The notes under the pieces were generated by a model. It saw only the letters and a list, made by a program, of their open reading frames with translations, made no database searches and was not told the origin of the DNA. From Pseudovibrio axinellae (GTDB lineage: Bacteria > Pseudomonadota > Alphaproteobacteria > Rhizobiales > Stappiaceae), in assembly GCF_900110875.1 (NCBI RefSeq), contig NZ_FOFM01000005.1:285099-349098 (forward strand): a DNA stretch of 64,000 nt, written 5' to 3'. The position numbers were made by a program, and so were the translations under genes. This document shows positions 37,687 through 47,061 of the stretch, one piece after another. How positions within the stretch are numbered: position 1 is the first letter of the stretch; the number at the start of each line of letters is the position of its first letter.

Positions 37687-39159
37687 ATGCCGAACCGTCC
37701 TGCACAATCTGATCCATTTGATCTCGTCGTTTTTGGAGGAACAGGCGACCTTGCTCACCGCAAGTTGCTGCCGTCCCTCTATCACCGCGAACCTGTTGGT
37801 CAACTTGGCGAAGGTGCCCGTATCATTGCAGTTTCCCGCCGCCCGCTTAGCGATGATGAATACCGGGACTGGGCTCGTAAAGCGATCTGCGAACACGTTG
37901 CAGACATTGATCAAGATGCACTGGAACGCTTTCTGGCACGCATCCAGTATGTATCCGTCGACGTCGCCCAAAATACCGGGTGGGAAACATTGGAGCAAAC
38001 GCTAGCTGGCCGCGAAGGCGTCGTCCGCGCCTTCTACCTGTCTGTTTCTCCTGATTTCTTCGGCCCGATCTGTTCATCCCTTGGCGAACATAATCTGGTG
38101 ACCGAAAAATCTCGCGTTACGATCGAAAAGCCAATTGGCAAGAACGGCAAGTCAGCCCATACCGTAAACGAAACCATCGGCTCGGTCTTTAAAGAGCATC
38201 AGATCTTTCGTATCGATCACTATCTTGGCAAAGAAACCGTTCAAAACCTCATGGCCCTGCGGTTCGCCAATGTGCTGTTTGAACCCCTTTGGAATGCAGC
38301 TCACATAGATCATGTGCAGATCACGGTGGCAGAAACTCTCGGCGTTGAAGGCCGCGCTGGCTATTACGACACCGCAGGGGCTCTGCGTGATATGGTGCAA
38401 AATCACCTACTCCAGCTGCTTTGTCTTGTCGCAATGGAACCTCCAGAATCCATGGCCCCAGACAGCGTGCGAGATGAAAAGCTCAAGGTCTTGAAAGCTC
38501 TGCATCCAATGTCTGCAGAAATGGTCGAGCGAAACACCGTGCGTGGGCAATACCGAGCAGGTGCTTCTGCTGGCGGTGCTGTAAAGGGCTACCTTGATGA
38601 ACTGGGACATCCCGATTCCCACACGGAAACCTTCGTGGCAGCAAAGGTAGACATCCAGAGCTGGCGATGGGCCAACGTGCCCTTCTACCTACGTACAGGC
38701 AAGCGCCTCGCAGCTCGTGTTTCAGAGATCACCATCCAGTTTAAAGACCTGCCACACTCCATTTTCCTACCCGGAGCCGGGAGGATTGCAGCCAATAAGC
38801 TGGTTATCCGCCTGCAACCAGATGAAGGCGTCAAGATGCAGGTGATGATCAAAGACCCGGGCTCCAGCTCTATGCGCCTACGCGAAGTGCCGCTGGACAT
38901 GACCTTTGCAGAGGCCTTCAACGTCCGCCAACCAGATGCCTATGAACGCCTCATCATGGACATGATCCGCGGCAACCAGACGTTGTTCATGCGCCGTGAT
39001 GAAGTGGAAGCAGCCTGGAAGTGGATTGACCCGATCCTAGAGCACTGGTCACACCTCAAAGAGGCTCCAAAGCCATATACATCAGGTACCTGGGGGCCGT
39101 CTGCATCCATCGCACTGATCGAGCGAGATGGCCGTACATGGCATGATGAGAGTTACTGA
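37687..39159 (+). CDS. zwf: Glucose-6-phosphate 1-dehydrogenase
   Basis: This 490-residue enzyme has the NADP loop FGGTGDLAHRKLLPSLY and the active-site signature FRIDHYLGKETVQNL with catalytic His/Lys. It makes 6-phosphogluconolactone, the entry to the Entner-Doudoroff and oxidative pentose phosphate routes. CAAGGGAA lies before ATG. pgl and edd, often adjacent to zwf, are not in this window, though eda and pgi follow on the same strand. A terminator closes the gene. Confidence 0.96.
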   Translation: MPNRPAQSDPFDLVVFGGTGDLAHRKLLPSLYHREPVGQLGEGARIIAVSRRPLSDDEYRDWARKAICEHVADIDQDALERFLARIQYVSVDVAQNTGWETLEQTLAGREGVVRAFYLSVSPDFFGPICSSLGEHNLVTEKSRVTIEKPIGKNGKSAHTVNETIGSVFKEHQIFRIDHYLGKETVQNLMALRFANVLFEPLWNAAHIDHVQITVAETLGVEGRAGYYDTAGALRDMVQNHLLQLLCLVAMEPPESMAPDSVRDEKLKVLKALHPMSAEMVERNTVRGQYRAGASAGGAVKGYLDELGHPDSHTETFVAAKVDIQSWRWANVPFYLRTGKRLAARVSEITIQFKDLPHSIFLPGAGRIAANKLVIRLQPDEGVKMQVMIKDPGSSSMRLREVPLDMTFAEAFNVRQPDAYERLIMDMIRGNQTLFMRRDEVEAAWKWIDPILEHWSHLKEAPKPYTSGTWGPSASIALIERDGRTWHDESY

Positions 39160-39169
39160 TAGCAGCAAA

Positions 39170-39194
39170 GGTGCCGAGCCATCGGCACCCCTTT
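39170..39194 (+). terminator. Terminator of zwf
   Basis: GGTGCCGA and TCGGCACC pair around GCCA, 10 bases after the stop codon, with CCCTTT following. The T-run is short, but the stem is perfect. Confidence 0.7.
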
Positions 39195-39753
39195 ACCTGC
39201 AAAAGCCCCTCTCCCGTAGCCCCCATTATCTAAGCACTAACATTCCTTTGGACAGATCAGAACCACAAGCAGAACTTAAAATTTAAATCGATTGATATCT
39301 CAAAAATACGAAGGATTCCTTTTATAGCCTCGTCCAGCGGCATCTTTAGCCCAACTCACTGCGCCTGTGAGCGCTGTGCAGAACCGAGGATATAAAGTCG
39401 CACTTTTAACTGACGGACAACTGTCAGGGGTATGCAGCAAGATTCCACCTGCAATCCATGGTACGCCCGAAACGAAAGACGGGGCATTTGTTGTAAAGGT
39501 AAGGGACCGAGGCCTGTTACGCCTTGGCGCCGTTCATGAGTGTTGAAACGCTTGTTTCGCGAAAAGGGCTTGCACAAAGGACAGGCAAACCTGCCAAACA
39601 TCAAAGTTACCCGAGCGGGGACGAAAGAGACTTATTTACAAGCTTCAAAGAGAACATAAGCTCTGCCGATAACAGAGCTTAAATTTTCAAACCGGAGCAA
39701 TTCATAAAACTACAGGCAACTGATGCTTTAATCAGCACGAGGGAGAAAGTGTA
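39195..39753. other. Unassigned 560-base region upstream of eda
   Basis: No convincing gene. It is densely structured: the hairpins GAAAC-GCTT-GTTTC (39545-39558), GGCA-AACC-TGCC, and AAGCTCTG-CCGATAA-CAGAGCTT (39658-39680), plus CTGAT-GCTTTA-ATCAG near eda. A small RNA or a regulated eda leader is possible. A minus-strand frame of 82 codons lies in it but has no recognisable homology or ribosome site. Confidence 0.4.
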
Positions 39754-40395
39754 ATGGCTCAAAACACCGAGCGTCTCGAAGCAATCATGACCGCAGCACC
39801 CGTGATTGCTGTTCTCATTGTCAATGATCCTCATAAAGCTGTCGCAATGGCCCAAGCGTTAATACGTGGCGGCATTCCAGGCATTGAAATCACGCTGCGC
39901 ACTCCAAATGCACTGGACTGCATCAAAGCAATTTCAGACAGTGTCGAAGGTGCACTGGTAGGTGCAGGCACCGTCCTTACACATCATCAATACGAAGCCG
40001 CTGTTAAAGCAGGCTCTACCTTCGTTGTGTCACCGGGTGCAACCGATAACCTGATAGCAGCAGCTGAAGAGTTCACGCAGGTTCCATTGCTACCTGGTGC
40101 CAGCTCACCCTCAGAAGTGATGAAGCTCTTAGAGATCGGTTACGAGCGCCTCAAGTTCTTTCCCGCAGTCCCTGCAGGCGGCACTCCGATGCTGAAAAGT
40201 CTGTCTTCCCCATTTGCGGCGGCAAAGTTCTGCCCAACCGGTGGCATCCATATCGGCAACGCAAATGATTTCCTCGCTTTGCCAAACGTTCTGTGTGTAG
40301 GCGGTTCATGGATTGCAGACGCTAGGGCGATTGAAACCGAAGATTGGGTTGGCATTGAACAAAGAGCCCGCGAAGCTGCTGCCTTGATCGTTTAA
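39754..40395 (+). CDS. eda: KDPG / 4-hydroxy-2-oxoglutarate aldolase
   Basis: This 213-residue TIM-barrel aldolase has EITLRTPNALDCI (catalytic Glu), GAGTV and the Schiff-base lysine in RLKFFPAVPAGG. It splits KDPG into pyruvate and glyceraldehyde 3-phosphate in the Entner-Doudoroff pathway. GAGGGAGAAAG precedes the ATG. It sits between zwf and pgi on the same strand, but with its own long upstream region. Confidence 0.95.
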   Translation: MAQNTERLEAIMTAAPVIAVLIVNDPHKAVAMAQALIRGGIPGIEITLRTPNALDCIKAISDSVEGALVGAGTVLTHHQYEAAVKAGSTFVVSPGATDNLIAAAEEFTQVPLLPGASSPSEVMKLLEIGYERLKFFPAVPAGGTPMLKSLSSPFAAAKFCPTGGIHIGNANDFLALPNVLCVGGSWIADARAIETEDWVGIEQRAREAAALIV

Positions 40396-40521
40396 TCGTA
40401 AACCACAACGATTAAACTCATTGAATTTTATGCCCGCAGACTTACATCACAGGCCTCGGGTGAGCTGGCAAGGTAGAACACGCGCAGCCAGTCAAAAACT
40501 ATTAAAAACATGGAGGCCTTG

Positions 40522-42165
40522 ATGCCAACAGCAGATCTAAAAACAATCCTTCAACGCCTTGAAGATCATGCTCACGCCACTCGCTCATCAAAGATCAACG
40601 ATCTTTTCGCATCAGACCCTTCCCGCTTTGACAAGTTCTCCCGCTCAGCAGACGATTTGCTCTACGATTTCTCAAAGAACAAGTTGACTGCAGAGACGCT
40701 TGAGTTGCTGTTCGAGCTTGCACGCGCCGCGAACGTGGAAGCTAAACGCGATGCTATGTTTGCAGGGAAGCACATCAACACGACTGAAGACCGCGCCGTG
40801 CTTCATACAGCACTGCGCAACCAGTCAGAGGCCCCGGTCATGGTCGATGGCCATGACGTCATGCCAGATGTAAACGAAGTGCTCGTCAACATGGGTGATT
40901 TCGCAGAAGGCATCCGCTCTGCAGAAATCTCCGGTTCAGCAGGCAAGAAGTTTACTGATGTGGTCAACATCGGCATTGGCGGGTCTGACCTTGGCCCGGC
41001 AATGACAACCCTTGCTCTTGCGCCGTACCATGATGGCCCAAACCTACATTACGTCTCCAACATTGATAGCGCTCATATTGCTGATACGCTTGCAGCACTG
41101 AACCCGGAAACAACACTCTTCATCATCGCCAGCAAAACATTTACCACCATTGAAACCATGACCAATGCAGCCACTGCGCGTCGTTGGATCGCCAAACACT
41201 GCGGTGAAGATGCTGTTGGCGATCACTTTGCTGCTGTATCCACTGCACTGGACAAGGTCGAGGCCTTTGGTATTCCTCAAGACCGCGTTTTTGGGTTCTG
41301 GGATTGGGTTGGAGGCCGTTACTCCATATGGTCGGCTATTGGCCTGCCTCTTATGATCGCAATTGGCCCTGATGCATTCTCAGATTTCCTGGCTGGTGGC
41401 CACGCCATGGACAATCACTTTTGCACAGCTCCAATCGAAGAGAATATCCCATTTCTCATGGGCCTCATCGGCGTATGGCATCGCAACATGATGGGCTATG
41501 ACACCCGCGCAGTGCTGCCTTATGACCAGCGCCTCGCCCGCTTCCCTGCCTACCTGCAGCAGCTGGACATGGAATCCAATGGCAAACAGGTGACAAAAGA
41601 TGGGGCCGCAGTTGAAACTCAGACCGGCCCAGTGGTGTGGGGGGAGCCCGGTACCAACGGTCAGCACGCATTTTACCAACTCATCCATCAAGGCACGAGC
41701 GTTATTCCATGTGAGTTCCTAGTGGCTGCCAACAACCACGAAGAAGACCTTCAAAACCATCATAATCTCCTTCTGGCAAACTGCCTGGCACAAAGCGAGG
41801 CCCTCCTGAGAGGCCGATCCTTGCAGGAAGTTGAAGACAAACTTCGAGCAGACGGAAAGTCTGAAGAAGACATTGCCAAACTAGCTCCACAAAAGGTGTT
41901 CCCGGGTAACCGGCCTTCAACGACACTGATCTATGATCGTCTCGATCCATTCACACTGGGTAGGTTGATCGCGTCCTATGAACATCGCGTATTTGTTGAA
42001 GGAGCGATCTGGAACATCAATTCCTACGACCAGTGGGGAGTTGAGCTTGGGAAGGAACTCGCAACTCAGCTTTTACCAATGGTTGAAGGCAGTCAGTCCG
42101 CAAAGAACAAAGACAGCTCGACCCAAGGTTTGTTGAAATACCTGATCAAGGCGAGGAGCCTCTAA
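40522..42165 (+). CDS. pgi: Glucose-6-phosphate isomerase
   Basis: This 547-residue enzyme shows the signature [12 protein letters not shown], the loop [20 protein letters not shown], and the family stretches [19 protein letters not shown] and the C-terminal Lys region. It interconverts glucose 6-phosphate and fructose 6-phosphate, letting fructose-derived carbon enter the Entner-Doudoroff route. ATG at 40522 is chosen because GGAGG lies 6 bases upstream, inside the alternative longer start at 40510. Confidence 0.95.
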   Translation: MPTADLKTILQRLEDHAHATRSSKINDLFASDPSRFDKFSRSADDLLYDFSKNKLTAETLELLFELARAANVEAKRDAMFAGKHINTTEDRAVLHTALRNQSEAPVMVDGHDVMPDVNEVLVNMGDFAEGIRSAEISGSAGKKFTDVVNIGIGGSDLGPAMTTLALAPYHDGPNLHYVSNIDSAHIADTLAALNPETTLFIIASKTFTTIETMTNAATARRWIAKHCGEDAVGDHFAAVSTALDKVEAFGIPQDRVFGFWDWVGGRYSIWSAIGLPLMIAIGPDAFSDFLAGGHAMDNHFCTAPIEENIPFLMGLIGVWHRNMMGYDTRAVLPYDQRLARFPAYLQQLDMESNGKQVTKDGAAVETQTGPVVWGEPGTNGQHAFYQLIHQGTSVIPCEFLVAANNHEEDLQNHHNLLLANCLAQSEALLRGRSLQEVEDKLRADGKSEEDIAKLAPQKVFPGNRPSTTLIYDRLDPFTLGRLIASYEHRVFVEGAIWNINSYDQWGVELGKELATQLLPMVEGSQSAKNKDSSTQGLLKYLIKARSL

Positions 42166-42276
42166 ATTTTAACAAACTTTAACCATGTTCTTTTTGTTAG
42201 TTCGCTTTCACAAGTCGAGCTGCCAGGAGGCATCGGGGTCCGGTCAAAATGGATTGGCAGCAAAAGGAGACTGGAA

Positions 42277-42549
42277 ATGAAAAAACTTGCTCTCGTAGGC
42301 GCATGTATCAGCCTACTTGCTTTGGCTGGCTGTAACACATCCTCAAGTACTGACCGTACTCTTGTGGGTGCAGGGCTAGGTGCTGCAACAGGCGCTGCGA
42401 TCGGCGCAGCAACCGGTGATGTTGGATCTGCAGTAGCAGGTGCAGCGATCGGCGGCGTTGCAGGTGGTGTTGTCGGTAACGTGACAACCCCTAAGAACTG
42501 TACGGCATATGACCAGTATGGTCGCCCATATCGGGTCAAATGCCCTTAA
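42277..42549 (+). CDS. Glycine-zipper lipoprotein
   Basis: This 90-residue lipoprotein has the lipobox LLALAGC at about residues 14-20 and a glycine-zipper stretch GAGLGAATGAAIGAATGDVGSA (about 35-60) that likely inserts in a membrane. It ends in a Cys/Tyr-rich tail (NCTAYDQYGRPYRVKCP). Such Gly-zipper (YMGG/OsmB-like) lipoproteins are outer-membrane-associated and of unknown function. AAAGGAG precedes ATG, and a T-run terminator follows. It is a paralogue of the next gene. Confidence 0.85.
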   Translation: MKKLALVGACISLLALAGCNTSSSTDRTLVGAGLGAATGAAIGAATGDVGSAVAGAAIGGVAGGVVGNVTTPKNCTAYDQYGRPYRVKCP

Positions 42550-42581
42550 AGCCACACAAAAAGAACAGGTTCAGCCGTTCC

Positions 42582-42610
42582 AAAGGCCCTGCCAGCGCGG
42601 GGCCTTTTTT
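42582..42610 (+). terminator. Terminator of the first glycine-zipper lipoprotein gene
   Basis: AAAGGCCC and GGGGCCTTTTTT form a stem around a GC-rich loop ending in six T, 32 bases after the stop codon. Confidence 0.85.
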
Positions 42611-42744
42611 CTTGCGATAATGACAAATTTTAATATCCCGGATAAACGAGATTAACCACCTTGTCGTTTCCTCCTGTCAATTCACCGTACAGCAACCCCC
42701 GCGTTCTACCTTAAGCTTCAAACCAGCAAAGCACAGGTTAGAAC

Positions 42745-43008
42745 GTGAAAAAAGCAATTCTGGTCACGGCAATGCTGCTCTCTCTTGGAGCGTGCAGTCA
42801 GTATAATCGAACAGACCGTGCCCTTGTCGGTGGCGGTCTTGGTGCAGCAACGGGTGCAGCCATTGGTGCAGCCTCGGGTAATGTGGGCACCGCCTTCGCA
42901 GGCGCAGGCATTGGCGCTTTAGCAGGTGGATTGATCGGGATTTATACAACACCGCGCCGGTGCGTCGGGTATGACAGACACGGGCACCCTTATTACTACC
43001 GCTGCTGA
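42745..43008 (+). CDS. Glycine-zipper lipoprotein, paralogue
   Basis: This 87-residue protein is clearly duplicated from the preceding one: signal peptide with lipobox SLGAC, the shared block TDRALVGGGLGAATGAAIGAA, and a similar tail CVGYDRHGHPYYYRC. It starts with GTG at 42745, since the frame has no better site. No ribosome site is strong. It is followed by a weak hairpin at 43026. Confidence 0.82.
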   Translation: MKKAILVTAMLLSLGACSQYNRTDRALVGGGLGAATGAAIGAASGNVGTAFAGAGIGALAGGLIGIYTTPRRCVGYDRHGHPYYYRC

Positions 43009-43025
43009 CAGCTTACAGACCAAAA

Positions 43026-43047
43026 CGGGAGCCCAAGGGGCTCCCGC
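43026..43047. terminator. Hairpin between lipoprotein and ald
   Basis: GGGAGCCC-AA-GGGGCTCCC is a near-perfect inverted repeat between the convergent lipoprotein and ald genes, without a long T-run. It may act in both directions. Confidence 0.55.
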
Positions 43048-43078
43048 TTCTCATCTCTTAACCCATGCTTTAAAAAGC

Positions 43079-44212
43079 TTAGGCTGCTTCTGTTTCCTGC
43101 ATCAAAGCCACTTGCGGATCAACGTAAGCATACCCAAGTGTTTCAGCTACTTCTTCAACAGTAACCTGACCTTTGTAGACGTTCAGGCCTGGCAGGAACC
43201 CAGGAATGTCGCGCAGTGCTACGGCATAACCGTTGTCTGCCAGCGCAAGGACGTAAGGCAGGGTTGCATTGTTCAGGGCATAAGTGGAGGTGCGGGCCAC
43301 AGCGCCTGGCATGTTAGCAACGCAGTAATGAACCACATCGTCCACGATGTAGGTTGGGTCCTGATGGGTTGTTGCATGGGAGGTTTCAAAACACCCGCCC
43401 TGATCAATCGCAACATCAACAACAACCGAGCCCGGCTTCATCGCCTTGATGTGTTCTTTGGTCACAAGTTTCGGAGCTGCAGCACCTGCAACCAGAACAG
43501 CACCAACAACCAGATCGGCTGCTAGAACTTCGTTCTCAAGCGCGGCACGGCTGGAGAATACTGTCTTCAGGCGCGACCCAAAACGAGCCGACAGCGCATC
43601 AAGCACGTCCACGTTTCTGTCCAGCACGGTCACGTCAGAGCCAAGGCCTATCGCCATTTCAATTGCGTGAGCACCAACAACGCCGCCGCCAATGACTACA
43701 GTTTTGGCAGGAGCTACACCCGGTACGCCGCCCAGAAGAACACCGGCGCCGCCATTTGCTTTTTGAAGCGCAGTTGCACCAGCTTGAATGGACAGACGTC
43801 CAGCAACCTGAGACATTGGCGCCAGCAAAGGAAGGCGACCCTTTGTGTCCTTGACGGTTTCATACGCAATGCAAACTGCACCCGATGCGACAAGGTCGGC
43901 AGTCTGCTCTGGATCTGGAGCCAGGTGCAAATAGGTGAACAGAAGATGGTCAGGACGGAGCATCTTACGCTCAACAGCCTGAGGTTCTTTCACCTTTACG
44001 ATCATTTCCGCTTTTGCAAACACATCAGCTGCAGTCGGCAAGATCGTTGCGCCAACATTAACGTAGTCAGCATCACTTGCGCCAATACCAACACCAGCAT
44101 TGGTCTCAACAACCACGTTATGACCATGAGCCACAACTTCACGCACGCTGTCTGGCGTCAGACCAACGCGATATTCGTGGTTTTTTATTTCCTTAGGAAC
44201 ACCTACAAGCAT
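43079..44212 (-). CDS. ald: Alanine dehydrogenase
   Basis: This 377-residue enzyme starts MLVGVPKEIKNHEYRVGLTP, has the pyruvate-contacting VKVKEPQ, the NAD loop VVIGGGVVGAHAIEMAIGLG, and VDVAIDQGGCFETS. It reversibly deaminates L-alanine to pyruvate and ammonia with NAD. It is divergent from an Lrp-type regulator, the usual ald/aldR arrangement. Confidence 0.96.
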   Translation of the reverse strand: MLVGVPKEIKNHEYRVGLTPDSVREVVAHGHNVVVETNAGVGIGASDADYVNVGATILPTAADVFAKAEMIVKVKEPQAVERKMLRPDHLLFTYLHLAPDPEQTADLVASGAVCIAYETVKDTKGRLPLLAPMSQVAGRLSIQAGATALQKANGGAGVLLGGVPGVAPAKTVVIGGGVVGAHAIEMAIGLGSDVTVLDRNVDVLDALSARFGSRLKTVFSSRAALENEVLAADLVVGAVLVAGAAAPKLVTKEHIKAMKPGSVVVDVAIDQGGCFETSHATTHQDPTYIVDDVVHYCVANMPGAVARTSTYALNNATLPYVLALADNGYAVALRDIPGFLPGLNVYKGQVTVEEVAETLGYAYVDPQVALMQETEAA

Positions 44213-44368
44213 GTTTTCCTCCCACTTATCTTCGGACCTGTGTTTCTTCTTAGCTTATTGAAATATCTGCGGCAGATGCTTGCAATGTGCGCGTTAATCG
44301 GTACATTTTAGCAAACTTCTACGAATTTTCATCATTGAGACACAATAATCTGCGAAAACGGCAAAGCT

Positions 44369-44836
44369 ATGAAACTCGACAAACTTGATAAAAAGATCCT
44401 TTACGCTTTGCAGGACAATGGACGTATTTCCAATACGGATCTGGCAGATCAAGTCGGCCTTTCTGCCTCAGCCTGCCTGCGCCGTGTGCGTAGTTTGGAA
44501 GCCGAGGGTGTGATTGAGAAATATGTCGCTCTTCTCAACCCGAAGAAACTCGGAAAACGAATGAGTGTTTTTGTCGAGATTTCACTTGGCTCCCAATCTG
44601 AAGAAGCACTGGCCACATTCGAGAAGGCTGTTAATCGATCCTCCGAGATCATGGAGTGTCACCTTATGGGTGGAGATGCAGATTATATCCTGCGCGTCAT
44701 GGCAGATGACCCGGTTGATTTTGAGCGCATTCATAGAGACCACCTGACCCGCCTCCCTGGTGTTGTACGCATGCGCTCCTCGTTTGCGATCCGCTCCACC
44801 AAACAAGGCAGCGCTTTACCCATTTCGGTAGGCTAG
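44369..44836 (+). CDS. Lrp/AsnC-family regulator, AldR-like
   Basis: This 155-residue protein has an N-terminal helix-turn-helix (LDKKILYALQDNGRISNTD, LADQVGLSASACLRRV) and a C-terminal RAM ligand domain (MECHLMGGDADYILRVMADD). Alpha-proteobacterial homologues activate ald in response to alanine. The divergent position, with 156 bases between the start codons, supports regulation of ald. Neither ligand nor binding site is directly visible. Confidence 0.9.
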   Translation: MKLDKLDKKILYALQDNGRISNTDLADQVGLSASACLRRVRSLEAEGVIEKYVALLNPKKLGKRMSVFVEISLGSQSEEALATFEKAVNRSSEIMECHLMGGDADYILRVMADDPVDFERIHRDHLTRLPGVVRMRSSFAIRSTKQGSALPISVG

Positions 44837-44962
44837 CCTTAGTTAGGAAACCCGCAGCTTCGTAGATGAATACTCGACGCTCATCCCAAACCGCTTTATA
44901 ACAACGCTTAATTGTAGATAGCCCGCAGCACTCCTGGGCTGATTGAACTTTGGAGCACGACA

Positions 44963-45838
44963 TTGACACCGATTATCACTTGCTTGCTGGACGAACGCTA
45001 CGAGCTGGCAGAGGGTCTCATTTGGGATGAGCTTACAAACCATTTGTTCTTTTGCGATATCCTCAAAAAGCAGATCCATGCAATGCATTGGGTGACAAAG
45101 GAAGTCACCAGCTGGGACTTTCCAAAAGTAGTCGGCTCCTTTGGCATTTGCAAAGATGGACGCTTGGTCGTGGCCATGAAGGATGAAATCATCCTGTTCG
45201 ATACAGCTACAAAAATGTACGACACCCTCGCCCAGATAGAGCCGGACAACCCACGCACCCGCCTCAATGACGGTAAAGTTGGACCAGACGGCGCCTTCTG
45301 GGTTGGCACCATGGACGACATCAGCCCACGAACGCCAATTGGCAGCCTCTACCGTGTTACCTTGGACGGCACCACAACCAAGATCGCGACCGACATTAGA
45401 ACTTCCAACGGTCTGGCCTGGTCACCAGATACCAAAATCATGTATCACTCTGATACCGGATCCGGTGAAGTCTTTGCCTACGATTTTGACCGTGACTTCG
45501 GTGCAGTGAGCAATCGCAGAACATTCCTTCAGCTCGATAACACTGTGGGCCGGCCAGATGGCGCAACCACCGACACCGACGCAAACTACTGGTCAGCCGG
45601 TGTGTCTGCTGGCAACCTGAACTGCTTTGCACCAGATGGACAACTGATCCGCTCTATTGCAATGCCAGTACCACGCCCAACCATCCCGTGTTTTGCAGGT
45701 CCCAACCTCAACACACTGGTCGTGGCAAGCCTGCGCCCTGGAGGGGACCCTGAACTCCTCAAGCAAGCGCCCAAGTCAGGCGGGCTTTTCGCAATGGACG
45801 TAGAGCATAAAGGCCTACCAACGTTCAGGTTTGGCTAA
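44963..45838 (+). CDS. SMP-30/gluconolactonase-family protein
   Basis: This 291-residue beta-propeller protein has the N-terminal LLDERYELAEGLIWDE with metal-binding Glu, RLNDGKVGPDGAFWVGTMD (metal-binding Asn and Asp) and SNGLAWSPDTKIMYHSD. It probably hydrolyses a sugar lactone (gluconolactone or similar). TTG is the start: GGAG lies 7 bases upstream and no ATG is available near. A GC-rich hairpin (45870-45893) without a T-run follows. Confidence 0.88.
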   Translation: MTPIITCLLDERYELAEGLIWDELTNHLFFCDILKKQIHAMHWVTKEVTSWDFPKVVGSFGICKDGRLVVAMKDEIILFDTATKMYDTLAQIEPDNPRTRLNDGKVGPDGAFWVGTMDDISPRTPIGSLYRVTLDGTTTKIATDIRTSNGLAWSPDTKIMYHSDTGSGEVFAYDFDRDFGAVSNRRTFLQLDNTVGRPDGATTDTDANYWSAGVSAGNLNCFAPDGQLIRSIAMPVPRPTIPCFAGPNLNTLVVASLRPGGDPELLKQAPKSGGLFAMDVEHKGLPTFRFG

Positions 45839-45869
45839 CGGGCACGCCCATAAAAACAAACAGCAAAAG

Positions 45870-45893
45870 CACCGCATGGCCGTCCATGCGGTG
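45870..45893. other. Strong inverted repeat after the SMP-30 gene
   Basis: CACCGCATGG-CCG-TCCATGCGGTG is a near-perfect 10-11 bp stem with a 3-base loop. It lies 32 bases after the stop, without a T-run. It could terminate or stabilise the mRNA, or be a repetitive extragenic element. Confidence 0.5.
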
Positions 45894-46073
45894 TTGAGCG
45901 AGAGGACCCGCAAAACGGGTTGGGCAACGCGAACAGGCAAGGTCTGCGATACGCCCTCAGATCACCAAAGGCAGGAACACGGGCGGGATCGCGCGCTGAA
46001 GACAGCGCACGCCGCCGTCGCAAAATTATACGCAAAGCAAGCAAGGGGCAGTAACAGCCACCCCTCAATCACA

Positions 46074-46892
46074 TCAGCCCTCTGTTTCCTTTGAAGGCCG
46101 GTCATCAATCTGATAGGGCGCCAGAACTGCCTTGGTCTTTTCAGGCAAATTCTTGCCCCAACCAGCATCCAGATTATGGTCGACGGAAACGCGGTCATCA
46201 AAGACGAAGCACTCGCCCTTCCAGAGACTTTCCTTTTCCGACACCTTCTCAAGATAGTTCAAGATACCACCCTCAAGGTGGTAGACCTCATCATAGCCCT
46301 GCTCCAGCATCAAACCCGTTGCTCGTTCACAACGAATGCCACCCGTACAGAACATCGCAACCTTTTTCTTGGCGCGCAGAGAATTGTCGTTCCGTTTCAC
46401 CCAGTCAGGAAACTCATTGAAGGTTTCCGTATCTGGGTCAAGCGCACCTTCAAATGTGCCCAATGCAAACTCGTAGTCATTTCGGGTATCGATGACCACA
46501 GTGTCCGGATCAGCGATGAGTGCATTCCAGTCCTCTGGCTTCACATAGGTGCCAACAAGATCATTGGGGTCGATCTCGTTCATACCCATGTTCACAATCG
46601 CGCTCTTCAAACGAACTTTCATGCGTTTGAACGGAACTTGTTTCGCCCAGCTTTCCTTGACTGTGATGTCACTGAAACGAGGGTCATTGCGCAGGTAAGC
46701 GATCACTTCCCGCATCTGTTGTTCTTCACCAGAGATTGTTCCGTTGATGCCCTCACGAGCGATCAGCAGACTACCGCGTATGCCTCGCTCCTTGCAAAAC
46801 GCAAGCAGGGGTTCACGCATATCTTCGTAGTCCGCAAACTCTACAAACTTATAGAGTGCGCAGACCAAAATGGGGGTTAGCGTAGATGTCAT
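46074..46892 (-). CDS. trhO: tRNA uridine(34) hydroxylase / rhodanese-domain protein
   Basis: This 272-residue protein has the YceA/TrhO N-terminal domain (ALYKFVEFADYEDMREPLLA) and a rhodanese domain with VIDTRNDYEFALGTF and the catalytic loop MFCTGGIRCERATG. TrhO hydroxylates U34 of tRNA to 5-hydroxyuridine in an O2-dependent way. ATG at 46892 (MTSTLTP) has AAAGGCTGAGA upstream; the longer frame to 46934 has no homology. It follows the reb operon in the same direction, but the reb terminator separates them. Confidence 0.92.
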   Translation of the reverse strand: MTSTLTPILVCALYKFVEFADYEDMREPLLAFCKERGIRGSLLIAREGINGTISGEEQQMREVIAYLRNDPRFSDITVKESWAKQVPFKRMKVRLKSAIVNMGMNEIDPNDLVGTYVKPEDWNALIADPDTVVIDTRNDYEFALGTFEGALDPDTETFNEFPDWVKRNDNSLRAKKKVAMFCTGGIRCERATGLMLEQGYDEVYHLEGGILNYLEKVSEKESLWKGECFVFDDRVSVDHNLDAGWGKNLPEKTKAVLAPYQIDDRPSKETEG

Positions 46893-46976
46893 TCTCAGCC
46901 TTTTGGCATTATTAGCAGATACACCTATACTCATTTAAGCGCAGTCTGTCAGCAAAAGAGACATGTACATCGAAAC

Positions 46977-47006
46977 AAAACCTCCCCCACAAGGGCGGGG
47001 AAGGTT
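46977..47006 (-). terminator. Terminator of the reb operon
   Basis: On the minus strand AACCTTCCCC and GGGGAGGTT form the stem, and TTGTTTC follows. It lies about 55 bases beyond the last rebB gene, so the whole cluster probably ends here. Confidence 0.8.
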
Positions 47007-47061
47007 CTTAGGCAAACACTCCGAATACGAATTAAACTCAAGACGTCTGGCAGGAATACAA

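Noticed and set aside
37469..38005. 178-codon plus-strand frame overlapping the start of zwf.
   Set aside because: It overlaps zwf in another frame, has no homology, and zwf has its own ribosome site.
39356..39604. 82-codon minus-strand frame (starting MMFGRFACPLCKPF).
   Set aside because: No ribosome site or recognisable family; the DNA looks like structured non-coding sequence.
39195..39753. RNase P, tmRNA, 6S or SRP RNA in the unassigned region.
   Set aside because: None of the conserved blocks of these RNAs could be found.
45831..46094. 87-codon plus-strand frame after the SMP-30 gene.
   Set aside because: It crosses the 45870 inverted repeat, overlaps the end of trhO and has low-complexity composition.
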